Below, piece after piece: positions 49,786-59,320 of a stretch of DNA of 64,000 nucleotides. The position numbers and the translations under genes are program-made. Below the pieces are notes generated by a model. It was not told where the DNA came from. It saw nothing but the letters and a program-made list of their open reading frames with translations, and searched no databases. Origin of the DNA: F23-B02 sp963625655 (GTDB lineage Bacteria; Bacillota; Clostridia; Oscillospirales; Oscillospiraceae); assembly GCA_963625655.1 (NCBI GenBank), contig CAVFTS010000006.1:1-64000 (forward strand), read 5' to 3'. Every line of letters starts with the position of its first letter. Positions within the stretch are counted from its first letter, which is position 1.

Positions 49786-51756
49786 ATGGATTTAAAAAAA
49801 CTTCTCCAGCCGATAAAAGTCGGCAGTCTTGAGCTGAAAAACCGTTTCGTTGTTCCTGCAATGGGCACAAACTTCGCTACCCCCGACGGTTATGTAACGG
49901 ATCAGCTTATTGCATACCACACAGCACGCGCCAAGGGCGGCTACGGACTTATCATTACAGAGGTCGTTGCTGTCCAGGCAAACGGCAAAGCAATTATTTT
50001 TGAACCCGGTATCTGGGATGATTCCTTTATTCCCGGATGGAAGAAACTCACCGATTCCGTCCATGCTGCGGGCGGCAGAATTTTCTGCCAGCTTCATCAT
50101 TGCGGCCGCCAGACTCTCCCCGTTTTTATCGGCGGTGAAACTCCGGTAGCCCCCTCCGCCGTTCCCTGTCCCGCCGATGACTCCATCTGCCGTGAGCTTA
50201 CGGGCGATGAGTGCTGGGAGCTTGTGCATGCTTACGGCGACGCTGCCGTTCGAGCCAAGGAAGCCGGCTTTGACGGCGTCGAGGTTCACGGCGGTCACGG
50301 CTATATGATAGCTCAGTTTATGTCGCCGCATTCCAACAAGCGCACCGACGAGTGGGGCGGTGACCTCTACGGCCGCCTCAAGCTCCCCCGCGAGATATTT
50401 AAAGATATCCGTCGGAAGTGCGGCGATGACTTCCCGATGATATTCCGCTACAGCTATGACCAGAAGGTCAGCGGCGGTACAACGCTCGAGGAAGCAACGG
50501 TCATTGCTCGTGTTGCGGAGGATTGCGGTGTTGATGCTCTCAACATCACCGTTTGCACCTATGCAAGTGTGGAATATATGTGCGCAACTCCGATGATGCC
50601 TTCCGGCTGGAACGAGTTCCCGACTGCGGCGATAAAGAACTCCGTCAGCATCCCCGTTATGGCCGTCGGCCGTTTCAACAACCTTCTTGTCGCAGCCGAT
50701 TGCCTCGAAGCAGGCCGTGCAGATCTGATCTGCTTCGGCCGCACCTCGCTTGCAGATCCCGAGCTGCCCAACAAGTTAGCCGAGGATCGCCTTGATGAGC
50801 AGATCCCCTGCATAGGCTGCACTCAGTCCTGTGTTAGTGCGCTTGTCAATCCCGCACGCGGTTTTAAGGCAAGCTGCCTTATAAACCCCGTCACCGGTCA
50901 CGAGTTTGAGTATGACCTCACACCGGTTGCGCCCGAAAAGGCAAAGAAGGTACTCGTTGTCGGCGGCGGCCCCGGCGGACTTATTGCCGCAATGACAGCG
51001 GCTCAGCGCGGTCACACGGTCACTCTCTGTGAAGCAAGCGGCAAGTTCGGCGGCAAGTTCCGTCTTGCGTCTATTCCGCCCTGCAAGCATGAGATTGCGG
51101 CAGGTCTTAAATACTATATACATATGTGCGAAAAGCGCGGTGTCGATATGCGCCTCAATTGCGAGGTAGACGAGCAGTTTATTCGTGATATGTCGCCTGA
51201 TGCGATTATCCTTGCCACCGGTTCACTCGTTGCAAAGCCCCCGATCCCCGGCATTGATAACGAAAAGTTCCTCACCGTTGCGGATATTCTTGACGGCAAG
51301 GTACTGCCGGGCAGAAATGTTCTCGTCGCCGGCGGCGGCCTGACCGGCTGCGAGACCGCAGATTTCCTTTGTGAGCATAATCGAATAGTTTCCGTTATGG
51401 AAATGGCTCCCGCCATTGCGGGCGATGCCGAGCCGACTCCTCGCCGGTTCCTTATGCAGCGCCTCAATAAGTGGAGTCATGCACTTGACTTCTACGGTCC
51501 TGCGCTGAGTGTTTACACCGGTGCGAAGATCAAGCAGTTCTTCGATGACGGCGTTGCCTATGAAATGGGCGGCGAAGTAAAGGAACTGCATGGTTTTGAC
51601 AGCATCGTTCTCTCTCTCGGCGTCAAGTCCTACAATCCGCTTGAAGAAGTTGCAAGATCCCTGTGCGGCGAAGTGTATGTCATTGGCGATGCGGAAGCAG
51701 CCGGCAATGCAAATCATGCAACAGACACGGGCCTTGCCGCTGCGCTCAAGCTCTGA
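49786..51756 (+). CDS. Old-yellow-enzyme-type Fe-S flavoprotein (enoate reductase family)
   Basis: 656 residues, the layout of 2,4-dienoyl-CoA reductase/2-enoate reductase/BaiCD: FMN TIM barrel (1-340, with HGGHGYMIAQFMSPHSNKR), a 4Fe-4S motif IGCTQSCV plus a later Cys, then FAD and NAD(P)H Rossmann domains (VVGGGPGGLIAAMTAAQRG). Such enzymes reduce activated C=C bonds of acids, steroids or flavonoids in anaerobes. ATG at 49786 follows TGGAGG. First gene of the operon with the alcohol dehydrogenase. Confidence 0.92.
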   Translation: MDLKKLLQPIKVGSLELKNRFVVPAMGTNFATPDGYVTDQLIAYHTARAKGGYGLIITEVVAVQANGKAIIFEPGIWDDSFIPGWKKLTDSVHAAGGRIFCQLHHCGRQTLPVFIGGETPVAPSAVPCPADDSICRELTGDECWELVHAYGDAAVRAKEAGFDGVEVHGGHGYMIAQFMSPHSNKRTDEWGGDLYGRLKLPREIFKDIRRKCGDDFPMIFRYSYDQKVSGGTTLEEATVIARVAEDCGVDALNITVCTYASVEYMCATPMMPSGWNEFPTAAIKNSVSIPVMAVGRFNNLLVAADCLEAGRADLICFGRTSLADPELPNKLAEDRLDEQIPCIGCTQSCVSALVNPARGFKASCLINPVTGHEFEYDLTPVAPEKAKKVLVVGGGPGGLIAAMTAAQRGHTVTLCEASGKFGGKFRLASIPPCKHEIAAGLKYYIHMCEKRGVDMRLNCEVDEQFIRDMSPDAIILATGSLVAKPPIPGIDNEKFLTVADILDGKVLPGRNVLVAGGGLTGCETADFLCEHNRIVSVMEMAPAIAGDAEPTPRRFLMQRLNKWSHALDFYGPALSVYTGAKIKQFFDDGVAYEMGGEVKELHGFDSIVLSLGVKSYNPLEEVARSLCGEVYVIGDAEAAGNANHATDTGLAAALKL

Positions 51757-51768
51757 TAAATATATTAA

Positions 51769-51796
51769 AAGAGTCCGCCCTCACGGCGGACTCTTC
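51769..51796 (+). terminator. Hairpin between flavoenzyme and dehydrogenase genes
   Basis: AAGAGTCCGCC, CTCA, GGCGGACTCTT with little U-tract; a likely processing or attenuation site 12 bp before the next ATG. Confidence 0.6.
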
Positions 51797-51808
51797 TGAG
51801 GAGAATCT

Positions 51809-52960
51809 ATGTTGACTTATACTTTCGTTCAAAATATAAAAGTACTTGCCGGGGCAGGCAAAATTGCCGATATCGGTGAAGCTGTAGGCAGTGCGGGCTA
51901 CAAGAAGGCAATGTTTATACACGGCGGCAGCCTCCGCCGTTCGGGTGTTGCCGACAATGTAAAGAGATCTCTTTCCGAACATGGGGTAGAATGCGTCGAT
52001 TTCGAAAGGGTGAAATCCGATCCTCCGGCAGACCTCGTTGACGAGGGCGCACGGTTTGCTCGTGAAAACGGCTGCGACTGTGTGATAGCGATCGGCGGCG
52101 GCAGTGCCATAGATATGGGCAAGGCGATAAATATGCTTCGTTTTAACGAGGGCAAGGCACTTGACTACATCTCCAAGCCGCATGTTCACTCTCCCGGACT
52201 TTTCGTTGCCCCCACAACATCCGGAACAGGCGCAGAGCTTTCAACCGGTTCCGTGATCACCGACACCGAGCACAACATGAAGCTTCCGCTTCCGGTTTAC
52301 AACTCCATGCCCGAGGCGGCAATACTTGACCCCGAGCTCACCGTTTCCATGCCTGCGGCAATGACCATGCAGACCGGACTTGATGCGTTTTCCCATGCAG
52401 TTGAGGGATACTGCAATGTCATGAGCAACATGATGATGGATCCGATCTGTGAAAAGATCATGGAGCTTGTTGCGGAGAACTTGCCGATTGCCGTTGCTGA
52501 CGGCAGCAACATTCAGGCTCGTGCGCATATGCAGGCGGCAGCGTGTATGAGCGGCTGGACCCTCACCAATGTTTATGCTAATGTCGGTCATAGTCTTGCA
52601 CATGTTGTGGGCGCAAATTACCACATCGTGCACGGTTCGGCCTGCTCATACGGACTTCCTCCCGTGCTTAAACACATGGCTCCGGCTGTTCCGGAGAAGG
52701 TCAGGCGCATCGGCATGATACTCGGCGCAAAGTTTGACAGCAGCGATACTCCCGAGCAGATCGGGCAAAAGGCTGCAGATGCTTATATCAAATTCCGTGA
52801 CGGCTTGGGAATGCCGCCGGTGACCGAATCAGGCATATGCGTTGAAGATGTGGACGCACTTGCAGAGCTTGTTGTACACGAGCCGTTTGCGCAGCTCACA
52901 CCCGTGCCTGTTGACCACGATGCTGCCGTGAGAATGCTTAAAGAGATGCTGTCACTCTAA
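51809..52960 (+). CDS. Iron-containing (type III) alcohol dehydrogenase
   Basis: 383 residues. GGGSAIDMGKAI (NAD binding), FVAPTTSGTGAELSTGSVI, GLDAFSHAVEGY and GHSLAHVVGANYHIVHGSACSYGLP supply the Asp/His metal ligands. ATG follows GAGGAGAATCT. It presumably interconverts an alcohol and carbonyl group of the island's substrate or recycles NADH. Ends with a strong terminator downstream. Confidence 0.92.
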   Translation: MLTYTFVQNIKVLAGAGKIADIGEAVGSAGYKKAMFIHGGSLRRSGVADNVKRSLSEHGVECVDFERVKSDPPADLVDEGARFARENGCDCVIAIGGGSAIDMGKAINMLRFNEGKALDYISKPHVHSPGLFVAPTTSGTGAELSTGSVITDTEHNMKLPLPVYNSMPEAAILDPELTVSMPAAMTMQTGLDAFSHAVEGYCNVMSNMMMDPICEKIMELVAENLPIAVADGSNIQARAHMQAAACMSGWTLTNVYANVGHSLAHVVGANYHIVHGSACSYGLPPVLKHMAPAVPEKVRRIGMILGAKFDSSDTPEQIGQKAADAYIKFRDGLGMPPVTESGICVEDVDALAELVVHEPFAQLTPVPVDHDAAVRMLKEMLSL

Positions 52961-53023
52961 TTCAGACTGCCGAGACACGCCAAAATTAAAGTAACCCGAT
53001 TCATCTGTTCCCCCCCTTCTCAT

Positions 53024-53076
53024 ACACCCATTTATCCGCAAGGCGATGACCGTCTTCGGATAAATGGGTGTCCTTT
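53024..53076 (+). terminator. Terminator after the alcohol dehydrogenase
   Basis: ACACCCATTTATCCG, 18-nt loop, CGGATAAATGGGTGT, then CCTTTATT. Confidence 0.8.
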
Positions 53077-53301
53077 ATTGTTGCCCCTGCGTCAGCAGTC
53101 GGGGCAAAGCAAAATTGTCGGATACTTTCTGACCGCATTCCGATTTGCCCGAGCGGATACACCATTACCGTGATGTATGACGGCTATTCAGTTGTTTGCA
53201 AAATAAACTTAACGCTATTTGCTATAGCTATTATACTAAGCGAATTTGCTATTGTCAAGAGGCTTACGGAAAAAATATTTAGCTTTTTTGCTTTTGTTAT
53301 C

Positions 53302-53331
53302 TTGACATAACCTAAATTTATATGCTATACT
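53302..53331 (+). promoter_or_regulatory. Promoter of the XRE regulator
   Basis: TTGACA (53302-53307), 18-bp spacer, TATACT (53326-53331). Confidence 0.75.
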
Positions 53332-53366
53332 GATTGCACAGAATAAAAACGAGGAGCGTAATCGCT

Positions 53367-53897
53367 ATGGCAATCGGTGAGAGAATTCGATTCTTCCGCA
53401 ATTTGCGGGGAATGACGCAAAAATACTTGGGACAGGTGGTCGGCTTTCCTGAAAAGACTGCCGACATCCGTATGGCACAGTATGAATCCGGCAGCAGAAC
53501 GCCCAAGGCGGAGCTGACGGAGAGCCTTGCCGGTGCGCTGGGTGTTTCGCCGCTGGCGCTGTCCGTGCCGGACATTGACAGCTATCTCGGCCTGATGCAC
53601 ACCCTGTTCACCTTGGAGGATCGCTACGGCCTGACGGTGGAAACCGGCGAGAACGGCATTTCTCTGCGTGCTGATCCCCGCAAGGGGAAGGACGCCGCCG
53701 AGCTTTCCGAAATGCTCACTGCGTGGGCGGGACAAGCTGAAAAGTATCGTAATGGCGAAATCAACCGGGAGGACTACGACAAGTGGCGTTATAACTACCC
53801 GAAATATGACGAAACCTCCGGCTATGTGAAGGTCCCGTCTCAGCAGCTCAGCGATGCGATGGTAGAGGCTTTCAAAGACCGGCTGAAGAACGATTAA
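53367..53897 (+). CDS. XRE-family helix-turn-helix regulator
   Basis: 176 residues. N-terminal HTH_3 (about 1-65, GERIRFFRNLRGMTQKYLGQ, SRTPKAELTESLAGALGVSP) and a C-terminal region of about 110 residues typical of regulators in conjugative or integrated elements. ATG after GAGGAG. Followed by a terminator. Confidence 0.85.
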   Translation: MAIGERIRFFRNLRGMTQKYLGQVVGFPEKTADIRMAQYESGSRTPKAELTESLAGALGVSPLALSVPDIDSYLGLMHTLFTLEDRYGLTVETGENGISLRADPRKGKDAAELSEMLTAWAGQAEKYRNGEINREDYDKWRYNYPKYDETSGYVKVPSQQLSDAMVEAFKDRLKND

Positions 53898-53907
53898 AAT
53901 AGGCAAA

Positions 53908-53953
53908 AGAAAAGCGCTATCTGACTTGGCTTCAAATCAGATAGCGCTTTTTG
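53908..53953 (+). terminator. Terminator after the XRE gene
   Basis: AAAAGCGCTATCTGA, loop, TCAGATAGCGCTTTTT. Confidence 0.9.
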
Positions 53954-53974
53954 TTATCGCAATAATTCAAATAA

Positions 53975-54182
53975 TGTTGCCATTTTGTTGCCACGGTGGG
54001 CACTCATGGCGAAAAAGCCTTGGTATTACTGGACTTTTTCCGGGATGCAATCACTCCCACTCGCTCCCTGAAACCGTGGCCTAAACGATTTTGTATAGAT
54101 CGTTTAGCTCCGATTATCGGGATTACTTAGATTATCCAAGAATTACGGTGTATCATAATTCCTGTTGTCAATTTGTTGTCAC
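53975..54182. other. Attachment-site-like remnant
   Basis: Two related 20-bp direct repeats, TGTTGCCATTTTGTTGCCAC (53975) and TGTTGTCAATTTGTTGTCAC (54163), each an 11-bp-spaced pair of GTTG(C/T)CA like integrase arm sites. Between them, the minus strand of 54046-54062 could encode the end SGSEWE-stop, resembling the C terminus of GMP synthase, a common integration target. A hairpin (CTAAACGAT/ATCGTTTAG, 54083-54108) lies inside. No integrase gene is present, so this looks like one end of a lost element. Confidence 0.4.
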
Positions 54183-54191
54183 CCTAAGCGG

Positions 54192-55532
54192 TCATTTGAC
54201 TTTCCAATAGCCCGACTTATTTGACCCAACGCGGGTGATCAGGTCTTTTCCTTTCAGTGCAGCTAGTACTCTTGTTATCGTGCGCTGCGATTTGCCGGTT
54301 ATCTCTATCAGCTCTGCGTTTGTCAGCCTCGGATTCTTGCGCAGCGATGAAAGTACTGATTGTTCAAGCTCACTTATCCGGTCATTTAACTGGCCATTTC
54401 TGTGGCTGGATAATGGCTGATTATTTCTGTCGATTCTCGAAAATTCTATCGTAAAGTCCGTATCCGAATTTTTATAGGATATGTCTACATCCGCAGCGGC
54501 GCAAAGCTTATAAATATTTCGGATTCCCGATCCGAATGTCTCAACATCCTTGCACAGATACAGAACTCTTGCAATCGTTTCGTTCCGCAAAAAAGAATGA
54601 ATATCTCGGTTAACGAAATCGATCGGTTCAAATTCATTGGCAAAAGAGCCGGGATTTATAATTGCGATGCGATCCGAGAATATAGAAATCTCGTGCTGAA
54701 CGGGAAGATCATACCTTGCGTGCGCAAAGCTGTTGATCACAGCTTCTCTAAGTGCATCTATCGGTATTTCCGGAATTTCCTTTCGGTGAATACCGTCTCC
54801 CGACATTTCCACACGCCAGCGTATATTCTTGATAATATATCCGACTGCGGTATCTATCAGCTGAAATATATTCCCCTCTTCTCTGGCGATATCCAGGAAT
54901 GTTTCCTTGTGTTCTGTTGCAAAAACGGCCATTTTCAGAACGATGGGCTTGTTCTTTGAAAACAGATATTTGCCTGCGTTTGTCAGTTTGTTGCCGTTCA
55001 GAACTCCGATTTTGCTCAGAATAGTTTCTTTATCAAAATCGTAGTCCGGCATACGACTGCACTGTATTGAATTTCTGAAGAAGGTCTCCAGAGTTTTATC
55101 ATCGACATCATTGACCGTTTCATCCGATGTTTTATTGCCCCAGTTTTCCGTGTACTCCTGACCGATCATTATTTTGCGAAGCTCGGCAGGGGTAAGCTCA
55201 CGGTCCTCGTCTGCCGTGCGGATATAATACTTTCCGAAAGCGGAATACGGGACATCATCACCATGAAAATCGACTACGATTACCTCATTGCCGTCAATTA
55301 CTTCGGTAGTGATCGTGGGTATAATCTGCGGCCTGATTGCTTCATATATTTTTCGGGACACATCCCGCTGTGTCGAATCGGTTATCGTGAATTTATGAGA
55401 GCTTCCGTCGTTTTTCAGTCCGAAGTAAATTCTGCCTCTGCGATGTTTGTTTAATATGCTCGAGATCGAAACCATCGCTTCGTTCAATTCACCGGTAGTC
55501 TTTTTAAACTCATTAAATTCATCTTCACGCAC
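54192..55532 (-). CDS. AlbA_2/Schlafen-like ATPase regulator
   Basis: 446 residues. N-terminal AlbA_2 domain (about 1-120, EFNEFKKTTGELNEAMVSISSILNKHRRGRIYFGL), a HATPase_c_4-like GHKL domain (about 240-370, EIPIDALREAVINSFAHARYDLP, ETFGSGIRNIYKLC) and a C-terminal winged helix (LRKNPRLTNAELIEITGKSQRTITRVLAALKGKDLI). The common annotation is transcriptional regulator; many sit in mobile islands or near defence genes. Inverted AATGGCCA repeats lie 30-70 bp upstream and may be its operator. Confidence 0.85.
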   Translation of the reverse strand: MREDEFNEFKKTTGELNEAMVSISSILNKHRRGRIYFGLKNDGSSHKFTITDSTQRDVSRKIYEAIRPQIIPTITTEVIDGNEVIVVDFHGDDVPYSAFGKYYIRTADEDRELTPAELRKIMIGQEYTENWGNKTSDETVNDVDDKTLETFFRNSIQCSRMPDYDFDKETILSKIGVLNGNKLTNAGKYLFSKNKPIVLKMAVFATEHKETFLDIAREEGNIFQLIDTAVGYIIKNIRWRVEMSGDGIHRKEIPEIPIDALREAVINSFAHARYDLPVQHEISIFSDRIAIINPGSFANEFEPIDFVNRDIHSFLRNETIARVLYLCKDVETFGSGIRNIYKLCAAADVDISYKNSDTDFTIEFSRIDRNNQPLSSHRNGQLNDRISELEQSVLSSLRKNPRLTNAELIEITGKSQRTITRVLAALKGKDLITRVGSNKSGYWKVK

Positions 55533-55931
55533 GCAAATCCCCCCTTTTTATTCAAATAGTATTATAGCCATTCTGGCCAGATAAGTCAACCGGAATGGCC
55601 ATAATTGGCTAATAAAATTCTAAACGCAGCAGTTGTTTTGCCATGCTTGTCTAATCTTATGGGATGCAGCTTAGTTTTGTATCGGTTGTTAAACAGCAAA
55701 TAATTCATTGCTTTTTAATTAATTTTGTTGTGTGCTGTCGTTATTTTTGTTAGAATGTAAGAGGTCACTGTTTTGAAAAGGAATAGACTGCCGTTGTTCA
55801 CAGCAAAACTCAGAAAAAAGAGTCGGTCTGTCGACCTCTATCTGTGTAAATGCAGTTATGCTATGTTAGTCAAGGAAAGTTTGCGCGCTTATGTCCCGAC
55901 GATAAATTAAGAACGATAGGAGAGAAAAGGA
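55533..55931. other. 399-bp intergenic region
   Basis: Near 55565-55615 there is AGCCATTCTGGCCA with GGAATGGCCATAATTGGCT in opposite orientation, likely the operator of the adjacent AlbA/Schlafen-type gene. The rest is AT-rich with no gene I can support; GAGGTC ... GACCTC (about 55761 and 55829) form a distant inverted pair. Confidence 0.45.
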
Positions 55932-56654
55932 ATGAAAGATAGCAGAGATAATCTGGTTCGAACGAGACAACGCATTCTCCTTATAGCAATTCTCGCGGTT
56001 TTCTTTGTCGTAACAAAAATTGTCTTGCCCAATAATGCCCATAAAGCCAAGATGGAACTTTTGAAAACTGCCTCAGTCGGAGACACAGTATGCTTCGGCA
56101 CATATGAGCAGGACAATGATACAACAAACGGTGCGGAAACCATCGAATGGCAGGTGCTTGCAAAAGAGAATAACAAACTTCTTGTTATAAGTAAGTATGG
56201 ACTTGATAGTCTGCCGTTCAATGCGAGCTATGAAGATATGACATGGGAAAACTGCACTTTACGCGAATGGCTTAACAGAACCTTTCTAGACAGCGCTTTC
56301 AATGCAAATGAAAAGTCTGTAATAGACTTGACTAGTGTTACGGCAGATGAAAATCCAGAGTATGATAAAGATCCCGGTAATGATACGACAGAAAAGATCT
56401 TCCTGCTTAGCGTTACTGAGGCAAACAAGTATTTCTCGTCAGACAGTGCAAGACAGTGCAGGCCTACAGCCTTTGCAATTGCCAATGGCATTTATGAAAC
56501 CGACAAATGCTGGTGGTGGCTGCGGACTCCCGGGATTTTTCAGGCCAGTGCAACTAATGTCCGCGGCGACGGCACGGTCGATTGCGCCAGCTATGATGTG
56601 GATCGCGACGGTCTTGCCATTCGCCCGGCCATGTGGATAAATCTCTGCTCTTAA
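55932..56654 (+). CDS. DUF6273-like membrane-anchored protein
   Basis: 240 residues. One N-terminal membrane segment (about 13-32, RILLIAILAVFFVVTKIVL) and an extracytoplasmic domain with VCFGTYEQDND, IEWQVLAKENNKLLVISKYGLD, LREWLNRTFLDSAFN, CWWWLRTPG and GLAIRPAMWI, the DUF6273 pattern (a formylglycine-enzyme/C-type lectin-like fold common in gut Firmicutes). Function unknown. AGGAGAGAAAAGG precedes the ATG. Confidence 0.8.
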   Translation: MKDSRDNLVRTRQRILLIAILAVFFVVTKIVLPNNAHKAKMELLKTASVGDTVCFGTYEQDNDTTNGAETIEWQVLAKENNKLLVISKYGLDSLPFNASYEDMTWENCTLREWLNRTFLDSAFNANEKSVIDLTSVTADENPEYDKDPGNDTTEKIFLLSVTEANKYFSSDSARQCRPTAFAIANGIYETDKCWWWLRTPGIFQASATNVRGDGTVDCASYDVDRDGLAIRPAMWINLCS

Positions 56655-56868
56655 CTACACAGGTTAGCGGAAGTTCGTGAAAGAAATACAAATCTCGTCA
56701 TGAAACTGAACAGCATACTGCGCAGAAAATTTATGCCTCCGGGATACTTCTAATTGCGCCTTTTACATGATGATGCCGTAATGCATGAGTGCGTTGTGGC
56801 ATATGTTATTAAGGGAATCTATGAGAAAGTTTTTCTGTGCTTTCGATGCACTCTAAAGCATGATTAGG

Positions 56869-56897
56869 GCGGCAACAGATAAAATCGTTGCCGCCTT
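56869..56897. terminator. Hairpin in the 56655-56913 spacer
   Basis: GGCGGCAAC, loop, GTTGCCGCC between convergent genes, weak U-tract. The remainder of the spacer (56655-56868) holds no supported gene. Confidence 0.55.
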
Positions 56898-56913
56898 GAT
56901 ATTACGCTAAATT

Positions 56914-57546
56914 TTATTGCTCCTTGTTGAGAAATGTACTGTCCCCAGCTTGCTCAAAAGAGGCAAGAGTCCTATATTCCGGTTTCTGCTTAATCTGGTT
57001 GAGCAACTGTTCTTTTTCCTCCTTATCTTGCTTGGTTCCAATTAAAATTGCATCCCAAAAAGACTCATAGTCAACATCTAAGCGTTTTGGTTCTCTACCT
57101 TTATTCCCATAAATATCCTCATAGCGCACTATAATCTCCAGTTTGGCTATAACTTCCCATGCGACCATTAAACTTTCCTGCGTTGAAAATGTTATACTAA
57201 AAAGATTGTGTTTTGAATTAGGAAACAGATAATCTCCAGACAATCTTGCTTCTTTTCTGGTCTTACATGGGATTCCATAAAAGAAGCGTGAGATCGCATC
57301 CTGCGGATCGCGCTCATTTTGGTACAGCCCTTCCCCATTACATGTAATGTCGGTAATGTGTATAATACTATTTCCAACATTCTCGATCCGAATTGTGATT
57401 CCGCCGCTTATAGAGGATGCTTTAATTCTGCATTTCGTAATGTTCTCTTGGATCTGCATCTTCTTTTGATCATTAGAGGTTATTATTGCAACGGTCAAGG
57501 CAAACAATGACAACGTTAGAGAGAGTATATCAGACAAAATATCCAT
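56914..57546 (-). CDS. Membrane-anchored hypothetical protein at the end of the RiPP operon
   Basis: 210 residues with one N-terminal membrane segment (about 5-24, SDILSLTLSLFALTVAIITS) and a hydrophilic beta-rich domain (KCRIKASSISGGITIRIENVGN) similar in style to proteins of unknown function with an outer or inner beta-sandwich. No transporter or peptidase motif. It starts 20 bp after the adenylate-forming enzyme gene, so the two are cotranscribed; a role in immunity or export is only a guess. Confidence 0.65.
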   Translation of the reverse strand: MDILSDILSLTLSLFALTVAIITSNDQKKMQIQENITKCRIKASSISGGITIRIENVGNSIIHITDITCNGEGLYQNERDPQDAISRFFYGIPCKTRKEARLSGDYLFPNSKHNLFSITFSTQESLMVAWEVIAKLEIIVRYEDIYGNKGREPKRLDVDYESFWDAILIGTKQDKEEKEQLLNQIKQKPEYRTLASFEQAGDSTFLNKEQ

Positions 57547-57566
57547 AATTGACTTCCTCCATATAT

Positions 57567-59300
57567 TTATATTTTGCTTAGGATATTTGCCTCAAGATTA
57601 AGGTAGTCTATTTTCCCTCTTGGCGTAAGCGGGAGCGAATCGATAAACCTAACCTCATCTGGGATTTCGTAAAATCTAAGTTTTTCTTTACAAAAAGCGT
57701 CAATTTCCTCACGCAATTTGTCGGAGTCTACATTATTGTATTTGACAATGCAGGCTATTATTGAATCAACATCGATAGGATTAGGAGTACAGATGATAGC
57801 ATTTTCCTTCACAGCCGGATGCTGTGCAATAATATTTGAAATGACTTCAGGAATAATTCGAACTCCTTTTTTTGAAAAAATTCTCTTTATACGACCATCG
57901 ATGAAAATGTTTCCATTCTCGTCGATGTGCCCGATGTCACCCGAATGCACCCAAACCTCTCCATCATCATGGAGCTTTAACTTTTCTGACGAATGGGTGC
58001 TTGCCGAGGCAAAATAGCCAAGCATTCGCTGGGGTGTCAAAATAGCAATTTCTCCTTGCTCTCCGATTTTGCATTCATGATAAGACTCGCCTATCTCCGT
58101 GAAAGCAGCTACGATGCTGTTTGCAAAGGGGATTCCAACAGCACAAGTTATATTGTTAACTGAATCCCTAGTATAACTAATTGCTCCGCCAATCTCTGTC
58201 ATACCGTAGGCTTTCGTAATATGAATACGACAGCCATGCTCAGATAGCCAATTGTTGAACGTCTGTTCAAGGGTGGTATTCAACTTTTCTTCGCTTAAAA
58301 TAACAGCTTTGATAAATGACAAATCTAAGTTTTCAAACTCCTTGGCATCCATAAGCGGATGGAGTAATGTTGGCGAAATAACGAAATAGTCGGGCTTATA
58401 TTTCAAGCTATGCAAATATGTGTTGTACAGCAGATCTTCCGGCAATAGTATTAAGCACAGTCCGACATTTAGATAGGCATTAATCATATTGCTGATGCCC
58501 TCAAAATGGGATGGTGGAGCTGAGATAACAATGCTTTCTCCGGGTTTTGCCTTATATAGAACAGATCTTTCTTGCCCCACTACATATGCATTTATAGCAT
58601 AGTCGGACATTAAAACACCGCTTGGCTTACCGGTTGTACCACTGGTATAGCATATTACTGCCGGCGCATTATGCAGATATTCGGCGCATTTCAAATGCTG
58701 AGAATGGGATGAGAATTTTTCAATAAACTCTATCCAGCGCATCATTGTACAGTGATCAACAGAGGATAACGTAGCTTTTGCAAATGCCGATTTCTGTGAC
58801 ACAGTCGTGTAGCTCTTCTGTGTAAGAGAATCTGGGACAGGGAGCGTAACAATTCCCTCGAGCTTTGTATCTTTCAGGTCTGCTGAATGCCGATCCAGTT
58901 CGTCCTCTGTTATAAAAAGCCATTTGGTATTGCCTGCTCTAAGCAAGTTAGACATATCAGCCGATGCAATGAAACGGGGAATCATGTTTACTACTGCTCC
59001 GATTTTGTTTATGGCGTAAAATAGGTAAATCATCTCTGGAATGTTCGGAAGACAGACTCCCACGAGCTCCCCCGGCATAATACCAAGTGCAGATAACGAA
59101 CGCGAGGTCTTTTCTATGTTGTTGCGTAGCTCAGCGTATGATATTTCCTTGCCAAAAAAGTTTAAAGCAATACGGTCTAAAAATTTCTCGGTTCTCTGAA
59201 AGAGAAAGTCTGTAATTCTGCATTTTGGAATATCACAATTACACTCTTCCTCTGTATAATATTTCAGCCATGGCTTATCAATAGAAGCAAAGCCGGTCAT
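57567..59300 (-). CDS. Adenylate-forming enzyme (acyl-CoA synthetase superfamily)
   Basis: 577 residues with all core motifs: YTSGTTGKPSGVL (P-loop), YGMTEIGGA (motif A5), SGDIGHIDENGNIFIDGRIKR (adenylate Asp/Arg) and PLTPRGKID with the catalytic C-terminal Lys. It would activate a carboxylic acid as AMP ester for transfer to CoA or another nucleophile. No carrier protein or condensation domain is present. GGAGG is ideally placed. It lies downstream of the Cys-rich precursor peptide gene, an unusual partnership. Confidence 0.9.
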   Translation of the reverse strand: MTGFASIDKPWLKYYTEEECNCDIPKCRITDFLFQRTEKFLDRIALNFFGKEISYAELRNNIEKTSRSLSALGIMPGELVGVCLPNIPEMIYLFYAINKIGAVVNMIPRFIASADMSNLLRAGNTKWLFITEDELDRHSADLKDTKLEGIVTLPVPDSLTQKSYTTVSQKSAFAKATLSSVDHCTMMRWIEFIEKFSSHSQHLKCAEYLHNAPAVICYTSGTTGKPSGVLMSDYAINAYVVGQERSVLYKAKPGESIVISAPPSHFEGISNMINAYLNVGLCLILLPEDLLYNTYLHSLKYKPDYFVISPTLLHPLMDAKEFENLDLSFIKAVILSEEKLNTTLEQTFNNWLSEHGCRIHITKAYGMTEIGGAISYTRDSVNNITCAVGIPFANSIVAAFTEIGESYHECKIGEQGEIAILTPQRMLGYFASASTHSSEKLKLHDDGEVWVHSGDIGHIDENGNIFIDGRIKRIFSKKGVRIIPEVISNIIAQHPAVKENAIICTPNPIDVDSIIACIVKYNNVDSDKLREEIDAFCKEKLRFYEIPDEVRFIDSLPLTPRGKIDYLNLEANILSKI

Positions 59301-59320
59301 AATTACCTCCTGTATTTGCT

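Larger units (their letters stand above)
52961..53366. other. 406-bp intergenic region
   Basis: Contains the terminator at 53024-53071 and the promoter of the XRE gene at 53302-53331. Between them is AT-rich sequence with GCTATTTGCTATAGC-like short repeats (about 53215-53262), possibly operators of the XRE protein. No gene seen. Confidence 0.6.

Noticed and set aside
56655..56868. Possible gene fragment (short frame ending RRKFMPPGYF)
   Set aside because: Only about 17 codons, no RBS or recognisable family; could be chance.
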